Positions 1-11,173 of a DNA stretch of 64,000 bases are shown one piece after another. Both the position numbers and the translations under genes were made by a program. The stretch spans positions 35,532,934 through 35,596,933 of the forward strand of contig NC_063151.1 of NCBI RefSeq assembly GCF_020921035.1, in the 5' to 3' direction. The DNA is from Rhodamnia argentea. Lineage: Eukaryota > Streptophyta > Magnoliopsida > Myrtales > Myrtaceae. How positions within the stretch are numbered: the stretch's first letter is position 1; each line of letters starts with the position of its first letter. The notes beneath the pieces were generated by a model, which was not told the DNA's origin, did no database searches, and worked only from the letters and a program-made list of their open reading frames with translations.

Positions 1-51
1 CCCGAGGCGATTTTGTAGGGATATTACGTACCCGAGGGTCGGGGCGTGACA
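1..51. mobile_element. LTR terminus fragment
   Basis: The first 51 bases end in GGGTCGGGGCGTGACA. Read on the minus strand this is TGTCACGCCCCGACCC, a terminus typical of plant Ty3/gypsy-type LTRs. The rest of the element lies outside the window, so neither orientation nor superfamily can be settled. The DNA next to it (from about 52) belongs to a different retroposon family. Confidence 0.35.
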
Positions 52-358
52 TTTGATCAGTGCTCTTTCAACATAACCGATATTAGTGTTACCTATTGGC
101 GGTGATGGGGATGTCGAACCTAGACGCGCACTACAAGTTATGTGCTCATCACTGAATCCGGTGATTGGCTGTCGTAATTTTATGATGGCAGATTTATTTT
201 TGGAGGATGAGAATGTGCTCCTAGTTACGGATATGTTTTGTTATTTATTGTCTGTTATTAATTTTTTTCTGAAAGCTTGAAAGTATTCTATGTATCTCTG
301 AATATTATCCTAATTAATGAATTAAAATCTTTCTCTCAACAAAAAAAAAAAAAAAAAA
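52..358 (+). mobile_element. 3' end of an ORF-less retroposon (LINE-like tail with poly-A)
   Basis: The segment ends in an 18-base A run (341-358) after a short AT-rich trailer, as expected for the 3' end of a poly-A retroposon. From about 70 to 175 it aligns by eye with the minus strand of the complete element at 62101-63162. Shared blocks include GGTGATGG, GGGGATG(T/C)CGAAC, CG(C/T)GCAC and TGTGCTCATCA, in the same order. The short open frame at 86-280 has no recognisable domain and is probably not a gene. The upstream boundary is cut by the LTR fragment at 1-51. Confidence 0.5.
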
Positions 359-414
359 GCAGCGCTGGATTCCAAAATGTGAGCCTAAGACACCCATTCT
401 CTCCCTCTCTTTAC

Positions 415-840
415 AATTGACCTGACAAGCAAAGCAACGACTGACATGGTCAACCCATAACCCTACGATTTGAACGCCGTGCGAGCTTCATTGTTTGGAC
501 GACCGAACTCCGAGGTTCGCTTTTTTTAGGAGCATGATTCACGACCACCGCGTTGGATTCTGACTTTGAAAATTATGAAAGATTTGGCAACTACTGAGAA
601 GAGCCTATTTGAGAAATGCTAGCATTTCTAAAGTACTTCAAAATCTGTTGTCTTGGGCTTTCGTTGTTATAAGATTTAATGATTCTTTTCTTCCCGTCTC
701 GCCCTCATAAATTATCTAAATTTGAATTTTACTTTTGCGCTACACACCAGTCTCTCTCCTCCCTCTCTCCTCTACCATCTCTGGTGAGCCGGACTTGATC
801 GCCAATGAGACAAATATAACGACGGCGAGCTTTATCTGTA
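415..840. repeat. Direct repeat copy 1 (partner at 2292-2740)
   Basis: This block aligns over its whole length with 2292-2740 in the same orientation. Shared strings in order include CTGACAAGCAAA, CCGAGGTTCGCTTT, TTGGCAACTA, CATTTCTAAAGT, AAATTATCTAAATTT, ACACACCA(G/A)TCTCTCTCCTCC and CGCCAATGAGA. The copies differ by many substitutions and small indels, so the duplication is old. No open frame is conserved between them. It is probably part of a degenerate transposable element, but no termini were identified. Confidence 0.6.
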
Positions 841-2291
841 AGGCCACGAATATGGCACGCCCAATAATCATCTAACCGGAATCAGAAACATTGTACGTAT
901 AAAAGAAAAACACAAGCACCTTTATGAGAATCCGTCGGAAAACCGATGTGGAACGTCGACGAATTGAGACTCAAGCGCTTCCCCTAAATTCCCTCTCTTT
1001 AACGCTGGCCAATGAGACAAGCACCTTTCTAAATGAAAAGGCACGTTCAGAAATTCTGATAGTTAGGGCTAGAGAGGCGATTTGAGCCTTTATATAGAGT
1101 TTCGTTGCGGACCCTCTCATCACGAGTCGTGCCTCTTCGACCTACACTAAGCCAGCCCATATTATAACTAATTAAAAATATGTATCATATTTTAATGGAT
1201 TAACCTATACTTTAATTTCAATTAATGTAGACCATACTATGATAATTCTAACACGATCCGGCACCAATGGCCCTCGCTCGAGGTCGCGTGACCTTAAGCG
1301 ATTGCCACCGGTGCTAGATCTCGCTCTAGGATGAGGTGGTATCTTAAATCGGCTTTTAATTAAGGACATGAAAAAATTATGTCCGGCATAGTCTTGGCTC
1401 GTGCAGATTGAAATTTGATACAATTCGTACATTAGACATGAATAGTCGATTTATTTCGGACCGTTACACCTTAGTTATGAGGTAGTGGCGGCTTTCCATG
1501 CTGAAGTGGTTTTATGGTATTTGTTCCGATAACTATACCATAGAAATTGAGTTGCCCACGACTATTCTCTACCGCCTCACCACTACTTTCCATAATGAAG
1601 GATACCAAAATCATCATCTCAAGTACTTTGCACGACTGTCTTGAATCTTCTTCTTCTTGGTCACTTTAGCCACCATTGACCCCGGTCGTTATCCATGTCA
1701 TTTCTTGCTTTACTTGAATTCATTATTACATGTAATTTGGAGAAAGGGCACATAGCAAATAGCATGAAACTTTGATGAAAATCATATTAGTATTGAGACG
1801 CGCACTATAATGTTAAATGAAATAACCAACTTAGGAGAATATCTTATACCTACCACCACATATCCAAATTACCATACTTGATACCTATATGTAGGTATTT
1901 TCTTAAGACGACATTTTTTTTTTTTTTTTGGCTAGTAGAGAAAGATATTTTCATACTAGACATGCTATAACTTCAATGTTACCTTGGAACGATAAGATCC
2001 GATATTCACATAACAAAGTGATTGGATGAAATTTTATAACCACATCAAAGCATAGCTTTATTCTCACTATTTTTTTTTATCTTAATTAGAAAAAAAAAAG
2101 GAACTTAGAAAAATTAAGTAAAATTTCCACTAATATATTTTTTTTTTTTTGGGTATACCAGCCATGCCTGATTTCAAAAGTCAAGTAAAATTTCCATCGC
2201 TATCGCTCTTAATTTTGACATTCTAAAGAATAATACAAAGGCATATTCAGTGCCATTCCTTCACAAGACCGTCCGTGGAAAGTTGGACGTT
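841..2291. other. Gene-free DNA between the direct repeats
   Basis: AT-rich sequence with no supported gene. A small block around 1258-1325 (CACCAATGGCCCTCGC and following) recurs at 2738-2810, which extends the repeat relationship of the flanking copies. T runs near 1914-1930 and 2140-2151 resemble antisense retroposon tails but have no adjoining recognisable element. Confidence 0.4.
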
Positions 2292-2740
2292 GACCTTGAT
2301 CTGACAAGCAAAAGCAACCACTTGCGTGCTCGTGACCAACCCATGTGCCTACGACCCGAACCCCATACGAGATCCATTGTTTGGTCGACCGAAGTCCGAG
2401 GTTCGCTTTAATTAAAAGCGCGATTCATGGCCAGTGTGTTTGCTTCGACTTTAAAAATGCTGAAACTGTTGGCAACTATACATACTACTTATAGGTGCCT
2501 ATTTCAGAAATGCTTACATTTCTAAAGTTCGCCAAAATTCGTTGTCTTGAGCTTTTCGCGTTACAAGGTCTAATGAATTTTTTCTTCCCATCTTACCCTC
2601 ACAAATTATCTAAATTTATTTCTACGCTCGCGCCACACACCAATCTCTCTCCTCCCCCTCTCCTCCAACACAATGCTTTGCCATATCTCGGCGAGCCGAT
2701 TTGGTCGCCAATGAGAGAAATACAACGTTGCGAGCTAGAT
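2292..2740. repeat. Direct repeat copy 2 (partner at 415-840)
   Basis: Second copy of the roughly 0.4 kb repeat, about 1.9 kb downstream of the first and in the same orientation. The open frame across it (2495-2968) is not conserved in copy 1 and shows no domain, so it is not called as a gene. Sequence to about 2965 ends in ACCAAATGCAACC, resembling the ends of other 'accaaat' elements in the window (for example near 21945). Confidence 0.6.
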
Positions 2741-3549
2741 CTTGCACCAATGGCCCTCGCCCGAGGTCGTCCGACCCCAAGCGATCGCCGGCGATGCCGG
2801 ATCCGGCTTGCCGATACTAGATCGTCGCAATTAGATTTTGTTTATTCAAAATATGTAGCTAAATCTCCAGGGCACTTTTCACTTTCACTTTACCAAACAC
2901 CCTTTAACCTAAAGTCTTTGCATTTTTCTAAAGACTTTCTCCAAATGCCGAACCAAATGCAACCATAGTTATGTTGCAACCACGATTAAGATAGTTTCTG
3001 TAAAGGTTAAGAGTGTCCAATGTGACGCTTCTCGTTTATTTTAGTTGCCTCCTTGTGATTGGACATAGGCCTTTTGTTATCTATGTGATGTGACAGTATA
3101 TATCAAAAGTATTCAACTATTAAAGATCAAACTTTCTTTTCCCGATCCTGTTTATCTCTCTTATTATATAGTTTCACGCTTTATTCTCGTATCAAAATTC
3201 AACTTAGACGTGAGAAGAAGGGTTAGAGTATTCAAATTGAAAAACTTAGTTTTGATAATGGACATATAAATCTTGCAGATAAGCGATATGGATACTTTGG
3301 TAAGGAAAGCAAAAGTATATAATATGAAAAATCACGTTTTCATCTTATAGCTTCAACTTTAAAGTATAGCTGGTAGTACTACTATGTGAGTTCATTTCAA
3401 ATGTGAAGCGCAACTTATAAGCAAGAGGAACCCTTGAGCAATATACTATCTGTACATTGGGGGAGATGATTTAGTCACTAAAGTGATGTGGTACTCTACT
3501 CAAAGATTAAGAAAGCATTAAAAGACGCATGCTGATCGCCGTAAAATTT

Positions 3550-5709
3550 CTATCTTAATATGAGCTTTGCAATTGCACGGCCTTGAGTCATTTGGAAGTG
3601 ATCGGTCAGCCCGAAATGGGCGAGCAGGAGCCAGACATGAGTGAGAAGCTCGCCTCCTCGCCTCAGCTGATGAGCGTGGCAATCCCCTCTACTTTGGCTC
3701 GCCGCGTACAGCAAGACCTCCACCCAAAGATTCGAGATCATCTCCCACTTCAGTCTTATGTCCGCTGGTTTATTTAGCACGGTCGCGAGCCGGCATCCGT
3801 CGAACAACACCGATTTGCTCCTGCCACCCTTGACTTTAGTCGGCGGAACCTCGGTGTTCACTTCTAGCAACATCTTGCAAGCTAACCGAAGAGCTTCCTC
3901 GCTCCTACGGACCGCCTTATCCGTTATCTTTCCAGATGGATTCCTGAAGAAGGTGCGGCTCTCCTCAGCTTCAGGCTTGGATTTGGCTTGCTCTCTCATG
4001 GGCCGGTCCTCGAAGAACTTTATGGCCTCGGCAAATGTGTCCCGGATCCTGATCTGCCCGATTCCGCTGGGCAACGTGAAAGGATACATGACTAGGAGAT
4101 AAAACATGTACCGTGACAGGAGCATGCTTAGTCTGTAGTCCGGAATCGACTCGTCTATTCTGTCTGAGTAGCAGCAAAGTTCGGTAGCAATGTGCCAAAT
4201 GAGGATAATTTGGTCGAACTCCACCTCGGTGCTCCACATTTCATCAGTATGTCCATAACCACGGAGTACCCTGCCAATATGGCTGGTATCCGTCGACTTT
4301 TCAAGCTTATCGGACTTCGCCTTCACATGTCTAAAGATCTTTTCTTTCAGATTGGGCGTTACCTTTTCGAAGTCCGTATAGTGATACTTATCCAGCTTCT
4401 CATTGATGTTTAACAGCTTGAGAATACCGTGGCAGACCTGGGGATTTTCTTTGATGCAGAAGCGTAGCAAGCTGAACTGAGCGACGGAATCCGACCACCG
4501 AGGCTGTTTGGGCAACTGGACACATTTGACAGCACGGTGAAGGGCAGAGCTCTTGTTATGCACACTCAACCACACGTCTGTCCAGTCGGAGGACAGAAGT
4601 ATCAAGATGGAGTAAATTTCGAAAAGAATGATCACGGCCAGCAACGCATAAGTTATGTAAAGGTCGACCTTCGAGCTTTTGGGATACTTCTCAGCGGCAG
4701 AAAAGAGTGCGAGCACGAGGAGGGTGAGGGAGAAAGTTATAAACCGGCGTCGAAATCCCCAAACACTATACAACAGCATCGCCTTCGTGTAAAGCAAATC
4801 ATACATGAACCCAAGTTCGATCGCAATCAGTTGAAAAGCGTCGTTCCACGAGATATCCTTGAATATGGACTGACTCAAATCCCGGTCGTCGTAGCTAAGT
4901 ATCAGATCGACGAAGAGACACTTGAATATTTGAAGCAATGCATAGGCCTTAACTGTAAGTTGGACAGTAGTTTCACATTGGCTATCCAGGGCATCGACAA
5001 TTTTAGACAGATCACTGTTAGCACAAAGACCGGCCGGGACTTGAACTTCAATTACTTCATCCGCGGTGACGTGGTACCCCTCAGCCTGCTTTAGGCTATA
5101 CTCCTCCATGAATCTTGGGTAGTTAGGGCTGGGATCAGGTGGCGTGAGCATAGATTCTCTGAGCTTATCCTTGCTAGCAAACCACAAGACCCATGTCCTC
5201 TCACCATACTTGATTAGGCCAACCAGGATCATTACAAGCGACAAAACAGACAGAGAAGAGCTTGTCCAGGCCATGAACAGAACATAAGCTGTTGCTGCAG
5301 CTTGAACACCCAGGCCAAGAAGATGCCTGAGCCAAAGTGCATTGTCCTCCAAGGAATAAGCAGTGATGGTGTCAGGGCCACCTAGGAGAAGCAAAAGCAA
5401 TGGTGCCCACAAAGCTACTAGCTTGCTGTTATCATCAAGCTGGCCAGATTTCTCATTCGCCTCTCCCAGCTTGCTCGAGAGGATGCCGAGAGCGACGGTT
5501 GCTACAGAGTCTGAAGTCAAATAGGCACACCATACAAGGACTCTGAGCCAAACCTTGTGGCTGGACTTCCTTCTATTGCCCAGGAGGAGGAGGACTACTT
5601 GGACACCAAGTGTGAACAGCACCATGGATCTCAGCTCCCACTCCTTCCAGATTTTCCTCAAATTCCCATCAAACAGATCCTCAAATTTTCCCTCCCCTGT
5701 TTTATCCAT
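3550..5709 (-). CDS. DUF4220/DUF594 plant membrane protein
   Basis: Single-exon gene for a 719-residue protein. The N-terminal third carries several hydrophobic segments (about 30-45, 55-80, 100-112, 128-165) typical of the plant DUF4220 domain. A second hydrophobic cluster lies near residues 325-375. The C-terminus holds the DUF594 signature GGELLTHVWLLLAHFGL at residues 685-701, so the protein is complete at both ends. The family is plant-specific and expanded in many genomes; its biochemical role is unknown, so no function is assigned. The start at 5709 gives the short charged leader before the first hydrophobic segment seen in this family. A frameshifted relative lies about 3.8 kb away on the opposite strand (9517-10600). 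The first hydrophobic segments match closely between the two. Confidence 0.9.
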   Translation of the reverse strand: MDKTGEGKFEDLFDGNLRKIWKEWELRSMVLFTLGVQVVLLLLGNRRKSSHKVWLRVLVWCAYLTSDSVATVALGILSSKLGEANEKSGQLDDNSKLVALWAPLLLLLLGGPDTITAYSLEDNALWLRHLLGLGVQAAATAYVLFMAWTSSSLSVLSLVMILVGLIKYGERTWVLWFASKDKLRESMLTPPDPSPNYPRFMEEYSLKQAEGYHVTADEVIEVQVPAGLCANSDLSKIVDALDSQCETTVQLTVKAYALLQIFKCLFVDLILSYDDRDLSQSIFKDISWNDAFQLIAIELGFMYDLLYTKAMLLYSVWGFRRRFITFSLTLLVLALFSAAEKYPKSSKVDLYITYALLAVIILFEIYSILILLSSDWTDVWLSVHNKSSALHRAVKCVQLPKQPRWSDSVAQFSLLRFCIKENPQVCHGILKLLNINEKLDKYHYTDFEKVTPNLKEKIFRHVKAKSDKLEKSTDTSHIGRVLRGYGHTDEMWSTEVEFDQIILIWHIATELCCYSDRIDESIPDYRLSMLLSRYMFYLLVMYPFTLPSGIGQIRIRDTFAEAIKFFEDRPMREQAKSKPEAEESRTFFRNPSGKITDKAVRRSEEALRLACKMLLEVNTEVPPTKVKGGRSKSVLFDGCRLATVLNKPADIRLKWEMISNLWVEVLLYAASQSRGDCHAHQLRRGGELLTHVWLLLAHFGLTDHFQMTQGRAIAKLILR

Positions 5710-8105
5710 TAGTGCAAGCTCCTACCAGATGGAAAATCACATGCAAATGGGTAAAAGGCCAGAAGTTTTGGATGTTCAACTGTGTTTCAGCTCCTCCATG
5801 TTTTGGTTCTTGCCATGCCAAGACACATCTGTGTCATTCTTCATCTTACTTAACCTTGGACAAAGGAAGAAAGAAAAGAAAAAATGAGTGACCTTACCTT
5901 CGGAGAGTTTTTTTCATCCAAAAACAAGACAGGAGTTGAGTTTTTGCAGCCTGAACTGGCAACCGTGAACCAAGAAACAGATGTCATCTTAACCTACCCA
6001 TGTCATGTAGGAAGGAAAATCGGGAGGAGGCAGAAGCCAAGTCTGAAGGAAGAAGCAATAATGATGCAAGAGGGGAACAGACCACGGGGTGGTTCGGCTG
6101 GTTGGCCATTTTACTAAATGCTGGGAAGAGACAAAGGAAAAATCTTTAACACGGTGATAGGGCAAAAAAAGCAACACAACAATGTCAAGAAATAAGGTGG
6201 GGAACCAATTAGAGGCTGACGCACCATTATAATTTCACAGCACAAAGCATACCTGCTGGTTTTGGATTTTGTATTTCCCTGATCTGCATGTGGTAATGCA
6301 CTTGTGTTCAGTACTATCTCTGTCTTACTACTTAGCAGTAAGCATTAGCATAGCAATTTCGAGCTTGAGGAAAAAGAGAAGCTCGGGCAGCGCTAACATG
6401 AAAAATTAATAATTTCCTTTCCCATAGGGTCTACCTTGCATTTTCCTTTTGTTTCACAGTTGAGTTTTGGTCGCAGCTTGACTGTTAAGCAGTGCTGATA
6501 ACGTTTCAAGAAGTTGCCATCATGCCAGGATTCAGTAACTTGATGGATGATTTCTTTCCCCCCCTTTTTTTTATTATAAATTTGTAGCTCGAATTTTATT
6601 ACAGTAATAGTCTGAAGTACACACTCTTAATTGAGTTCACTCTGCACAAATCACTAACAAACTCAGATCAAAAACTCTGAAATCTCAGTTGCATCTCCTC
6701 AGTTCTTCATAACATAGGACAACATCTTGGAAGTGGACCGCTCTGGAAACTTATTGGCTTCTCAGCCTCATAGAAGCATGCTTTTTACCAAGAGATTGAC
6801 ATTTACTTCTGCGGACTATGTTTCATAATGAACCATCCGTGTAACCTGCACTTGAAGACTGGCTAGAGTATTAGAAAGATGATTCGATTGAAAATGATAT
6901 CTCAATGTAATACACCAAGTTCTAGATTGGTCTGAAGAGAGCTAGGAAAGCTATTCATATGTAAAGAGTCTATAGAGACGATTCTACATGGTTATTACTA
7001 GAATGCTCTTTTCGAAGACTGCCTACATAGATTGGCTAGTTTTGGTCTATGTTGTCCTAACTTTTAGCGCAACACATGCAATTTCATTCCTATCTTTTTT
7101 TTCATTTATTCAATATGATTCTTCTATTTTCATGATTATTTTCAATATTTTCGAGAATCAGCAATATATATATCATGGATATATTTACTAGAAGTCATAA
7201 AACTTATTATGAAAGTGCAATTGAGTTATAAAAACTTTCAAAAAGTGCAATCAAGTCTTAAAACTCGTCAAATTGGTCCAATCAAGTCCTTCCGTTGACA
7301 CGGTCAATTTGTCTAACAAAAAATGCTGACATGGCATTTTTAAATTGATTTCTTTCTCCTATGTGGCATTTTTTTAATCATTTTTTCCCAAATCTTATTT
7401 AAATTGAATTAAAAAAAAAACGAGAACTAACCAAACAAATAAAAAAAATTCAAGAAAAGGCTAATATTTGCCACTTCAGCGACGGCCGGTCAAATGGACT
7501 GAATTGGCACAATTGCAATATGTGTAGGATTGTTTTGGTAATTTTTCCCTATGAAGAAGGTAAAGTTAATGCTAAGAACGCATGGCAGAATTTTAATAAT
7601 TATCCTCGTTCTATAGGAGCCCTCTCTCCCAATGATTTAGACAATTATTCCTAGTTGGACTAGATGTGTACAAGAGATACCTTCATTTGATGCTAGTTAA
7701 TCATACTTCGTCCACCTTTATTTCTACTTCTACTAAAGTGAAGCTTGGCAAAATTTTTCAGTTTCCTTAAGCTTGACAGAAATGGAAAATAGAATAAGAA
7801 AAAAAAATCTCTAATCTTGCCCAATTTATATTTTCTTTCCTTTTTACTTTGAATTATTGCTTATGCTACACATACTTGATGAAATGGCATATGCCACATT
7901 GATGGACTGCTGCCACATCACTAGTAAGAATTTCTCAGTAAATTCTTAGTACATGTGGCATTACTTATTATTATAACTATTGTTTGCTTATACTATCAAA
8001 ACATCTTGACTGTTGTTTAAGAAGCTAATTATCGAATGATCTTACGATGAAAAAGTGTCAATTCTGACCGTTGTTTTCTCTTTATCTTCTCTATATTTTT
8101 CCCAG
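5710..8105. other. Gene-free DNA between DUF4220 gene and PP2-like exon
   Basis: No coding region is supported. The interval 7195-7500 contains phrases typical of a degenerate plant DNA transposon (repeated AAAGTGCAAT, CAATCAAGT and the motif GACATGGCATTTTTAAATTGA). The remainder is AT-rich sequence and presumably includes the promoter of the DUF4220 gene just above 5709. A search for the missing 5' exons of the PP2-like gene found nothing convincing here. Confidence 0.4.
7195..7500. repeat. Degenerate transposon-like repeat
   Basis: The block repeats phrases such as GTGCAATTGAGTTATAAAA and GTGCAATCAAGTCTTAAAAC and is followed by TTCCGTTGACACGGTCAATT. This layout is common in degenerate non-coding DNA transposons of plants. 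No clear terminal inverted repeats or target duplications were found, so boundaries are approximate. Confidence 0.3.
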
Positions 8106-8508
8106 CGACATGGAGGTAGAAGTACCTGTACTGCGAAATGTGTTTCGGTTGGAAGTGAACGGGAAATTTGGAACGATTGCGCTCGCACAGATGGCTAAGT
8201 ACGAAATTGCATCTGTGGTGACAATGATAGACTCGTATTACCATGGGGATGTTCCTGTGACATTCACAGTCACTCTTCCTAATGGAAAGAAGGAAGAACG
8301 TGTGAAAAGCTTGAGAAGAATGCCTCAACAACGTTGGGAACACATCCCGATCTGCGAATTCGTGATGTTGCCTGAAAATGTCGGTGAAGTCACCTTTGCT
8401 CTTAATGAGCGTGGTGGGAAATGGAAATCGGGACTCATCATCGAAGGCGTTAGCTTTCGACCGGTTAGAGATACTTCCCAAGCATCGGGGTATTCAGGCG
8501 ATTCCTAG
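8106..8508 (+). pseudogene. PP2-like (phloem protein 2) lectin, orphan 3' exon
   Basis: About 133 codons match the C-terminal half of the PP2 lectin domain. Diagnostic features are FRLEVNGKF near the start, a basic middle (LPNGKKEERVKSL), then RWEHIPICEF, ENVGEVTFAL and GGKWKSGLIIEGVSF(R)P. Full-length PP2 proteins have a preceding half of the domain, often an N-terminal F-box, in upstream exons. Here a plausible splice acceptor (CCCAG before 8106) marks the exon start, but no matching upstream exon was seen in the 2.4 kb upstream. An ATG at 8110 could allow a short protein. It is most likely a truncated gene or relic; it could be real if the 5' exons are far upstream or very diverged. Confidence 0.6.
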
Positions 8509-9516
8509 AATTGCGCAGGGTCTTCGCTACGACCGGCTTCTTTCATTTGATTGCTGTGCGGTGCTCCCCCCCTGTGCATCTTTGGTTCAGTGAATGCTAC
8601 ATATGTTCTCAGAATTCTCTCATTGTTTACAAACTCATCTTCCGCTGGCTCTGGGGTGATCAAACTTAGTAAATTCTAGTATTGCGCAACTTTTTACAAG
8701 TGCTAGGAAGTTTAAAGATTCCTAAAATTGTCCGCGCTCGTAAGGAGATGAAGTTAGTTTGTCAGTTTAAAAGGGACACCCGCCTTCTTTTCTTTTCTTT
8801 TCATATCAACGTCTACCAAGCAACGAGATGGAAACCCCATGAAGCAATCGAAAAAACTTGTCAATCCACACGGAATCTTCCCTTTTGATTTGAGCCGCGT
8901 GATTGCTAGGAGGTGGTCGCATTATAGAGCAGACGTAGTAGCACTTGACGGCCATGTCAATATTTCCATCCATCAAGTTGACAGAAGAAGTTAATACGAA
9001 CAAATCCAGAAACGACTTTATACAAATTGAAGAACCATGTGACTCCACGATGGAGGCTGCTAAATTTTGCTGGGTCTATGTTATTGATGACCGGCTCTGT
9101 GTTTGCTTAGAAGAAGAGTGAGAAATTGACTGGTATAGGTCAATTTTCGCTCATTGAATTGATGAACAGAAGAAGTCAAGGAAGCATGTGCTTTGGTGAA
9201 GAGAGACGTCACTAATGACCTAAAATGTTACATCGGCTACATTCAGGAGCACGCATGGATCAACCTCGTTGAGAAGTGGGAAATTTTGTTTATATTATTC
9301 TATAACTCCATCGTCAGAATATTACAAGTTGCCGTGCACGAATTGAGATTACCCCCCAAGTCAATGCATAAATCCTTAATTGAACGACCAAGATAAAGTC
9401 CCTAGAGCTTCTCTAACCATAGTCTTGGTTCAACTTATGCTAGTTTGCCTCCAACCTAACTCTCCAAGCACACAAGCTCATTGCCCGCATTGTTTCGCTG
9501 ATCATATACAAGGATC
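8509..9516. other. Gene-free DNA
   Basis: Short open frames on both strands (for example 8806-9048 minus and 9193-9396 plus) have no recognisable domain or coding signature. Nothing further is supported. Confidence 0.3.
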
Positions 9517-10600
9517 ATGGAGGTGGATCATATGGTTTCCGAACTCAGGAACTTCTGGAATGACTGGGACTTTAGGCTGATGGTTCTGTTGAGCCTTGCC
9601 CTGCAAGTCTTGCTCATTGTCCTAGGAGGCCGCCACAAGTTCACTCGTAAACTTGCCATCAGGATAGCTGTCTGGTGCACCTATATATCAGCAGACTTGA
9701 TAGCGGCCATCGCGCTTGGCATATTCTCAAGCAAGCTTGGTGATGCCAATAAAGAATCCGGTTCCCTGGATGCGAACAGCAAGCCCCATTGCTTTCTGGG
9801 CTCCAGCTATTCTCTTGCTCCTGCGCGGGCCAGACATGATCACGGCTTATTCCTTGGAAGACAATGAGCTGTGGCTGAGGCACCTACTGGGGCTAATAGT
9901 CCAAATTGCAATGCCAATATACATCTACTTCATGGCATGGGCACTTTCGTATCTGTCCGGTTTAGCCTTCCTGATGATCGTGGCTGGTCTAATCAAGTTC
10001 GGTGAGAGGGTATGGATCCCCCTGATCCTAGCCCCAATTACCCGCGTTTCATGGAGGAATATACTCTGAAGCAGGCTGAAGATTTCCTTGCGACAGCCGA
10101 CGAAATAGTTGAGTTTCAGGTGCCTGAGGATCTCTCAGCCAACAAAAACCGACCCAGAGGTAACGAAGAGTGGGCTTAAGATATTCAAGCGCCTATTTGT
10201 GGATCTCATTCTCAACTATGACCATAAAGACGCATCTTTATCGGTGTTCGGGGACAGATCATGCGGAAGTGCTTTTGAGAGAGTGGAGATTGAGCTCGAA
10301 TTCATGTACGATCTGCGTCATACAAAGGCCATGGTGATATATACCCAATGGGCCTCGTATCGCCGCTTCATCACGTTGTCGATAACCTGCTTCTTATTGG
10401 CAAACTTCTCTTTCGGTAGAAGGCCTCGCTACCCGAAGCGTCGACCTCGCCCTGACTTTCATCTTGCTTGTTCTTGTCATTCTCCTAGAGCTTAATGCGA
10501 TATCGTTGCCACTGTCCTCAGATTGGACCTATGTTTGGCTGAGCAAACCTGATAGTTCGATCTTACGGGTTGTAAAGCCACTTTTAACAGCCCAGACGGT
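9517..10600 (+). pseudogene. DUF4220 pseudogene
   Basis: A broken copy of the 3550-5709 gene on the opposite strand. The first segment (9517 to about 9784) encodes a start similar to the intact protein, including NDWDFRLMVLLSLALQVLL and LAIRIAVWCTYISADLIAAI. A frameshift near 9790 moves the reading into another frame, which continues with PDMITAYSLEDNELWLRHLL and hydrophobic segments. Near 10010 about 15 residues are lost. The section around 10160-10440 preserves IFKRLFVDLILNYDHKDASL. A third frame from 10452 keeps LSSDWTYVWLS. Homology ends near 10600, so the C-terminal half including DUF594 is missing. With at least two frameshifts and a large truncation it cannot make a full DUF4220 protein. 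Confidence 0.85.
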
Positions 10601-11173
10601 AAACATAGTGGAAGCACACCTCTCTTCATGACATTCGCACTGTGATGGGAGTGGAAGGGAAGCTACCCCTTGTCAACTGGTATCTATTATCGATTAGCTT
10701 CTTGACATTCACACTGTGTTTCTTTAAGAGATGTTAAGAAACATCAACGTTGTTTTTAGTAAGGTGAGACGGTGATGGGAGTCGCTTAAATGGAATCCCC
10801 CTGCAGTTTCGCATGTGCAGCTATGTGAAGAACTACCATAAAAAGACCCAAGACCTCTTTTGAGCCTAAGAATTACTATGGCTGTAAGAAGTTGATGATA
10901 AAACCATACACCAGATGGTGTTGCAGCCAAAATAACTGAAAAACACTGGACATACACTAAGAGTTCCTGCGAGCAATCTGTACTCGAACGATCACAAACA
11001 CTTAAATGACAGAATGTTACAAAGTAGCCCTTTCTTAAGTTAACAAGCACTTGGTTCTGCAACTGAACAAGACATGGACATACATGAACAGAGTTCCTGC
11101 AAGCAATATATCTGCTTCTGAACAATAACAGGACAGATTTAAGCAACAGACTCAACCTTGTTTGTTTCACTTT
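10601..11173. other. Gene-free DNA, 3' flank of the CNL gene
   Basis: No gene is supported. It separates the DUF4220 relic (plus) from the stop codon of the CNL gene (minus), and probably includes the CNL 3' untranslated region. The phrases GACATTCRCACTGTG (10633, 10704) and GAGTTCCTGC(G/A)AGCAAT (10961, 11091) each occur twice. Confidence 0.35.

Noticed and set aside
2495-2968. 157-codon ORF
   Set aside because: Spans direct repeat copy 2, not conserved in copy 1, and shows no domain.
4537-5094. 185-codon ORF on the plus strand
   Set aside because: Antisense shadow of the DUF4220 gene.
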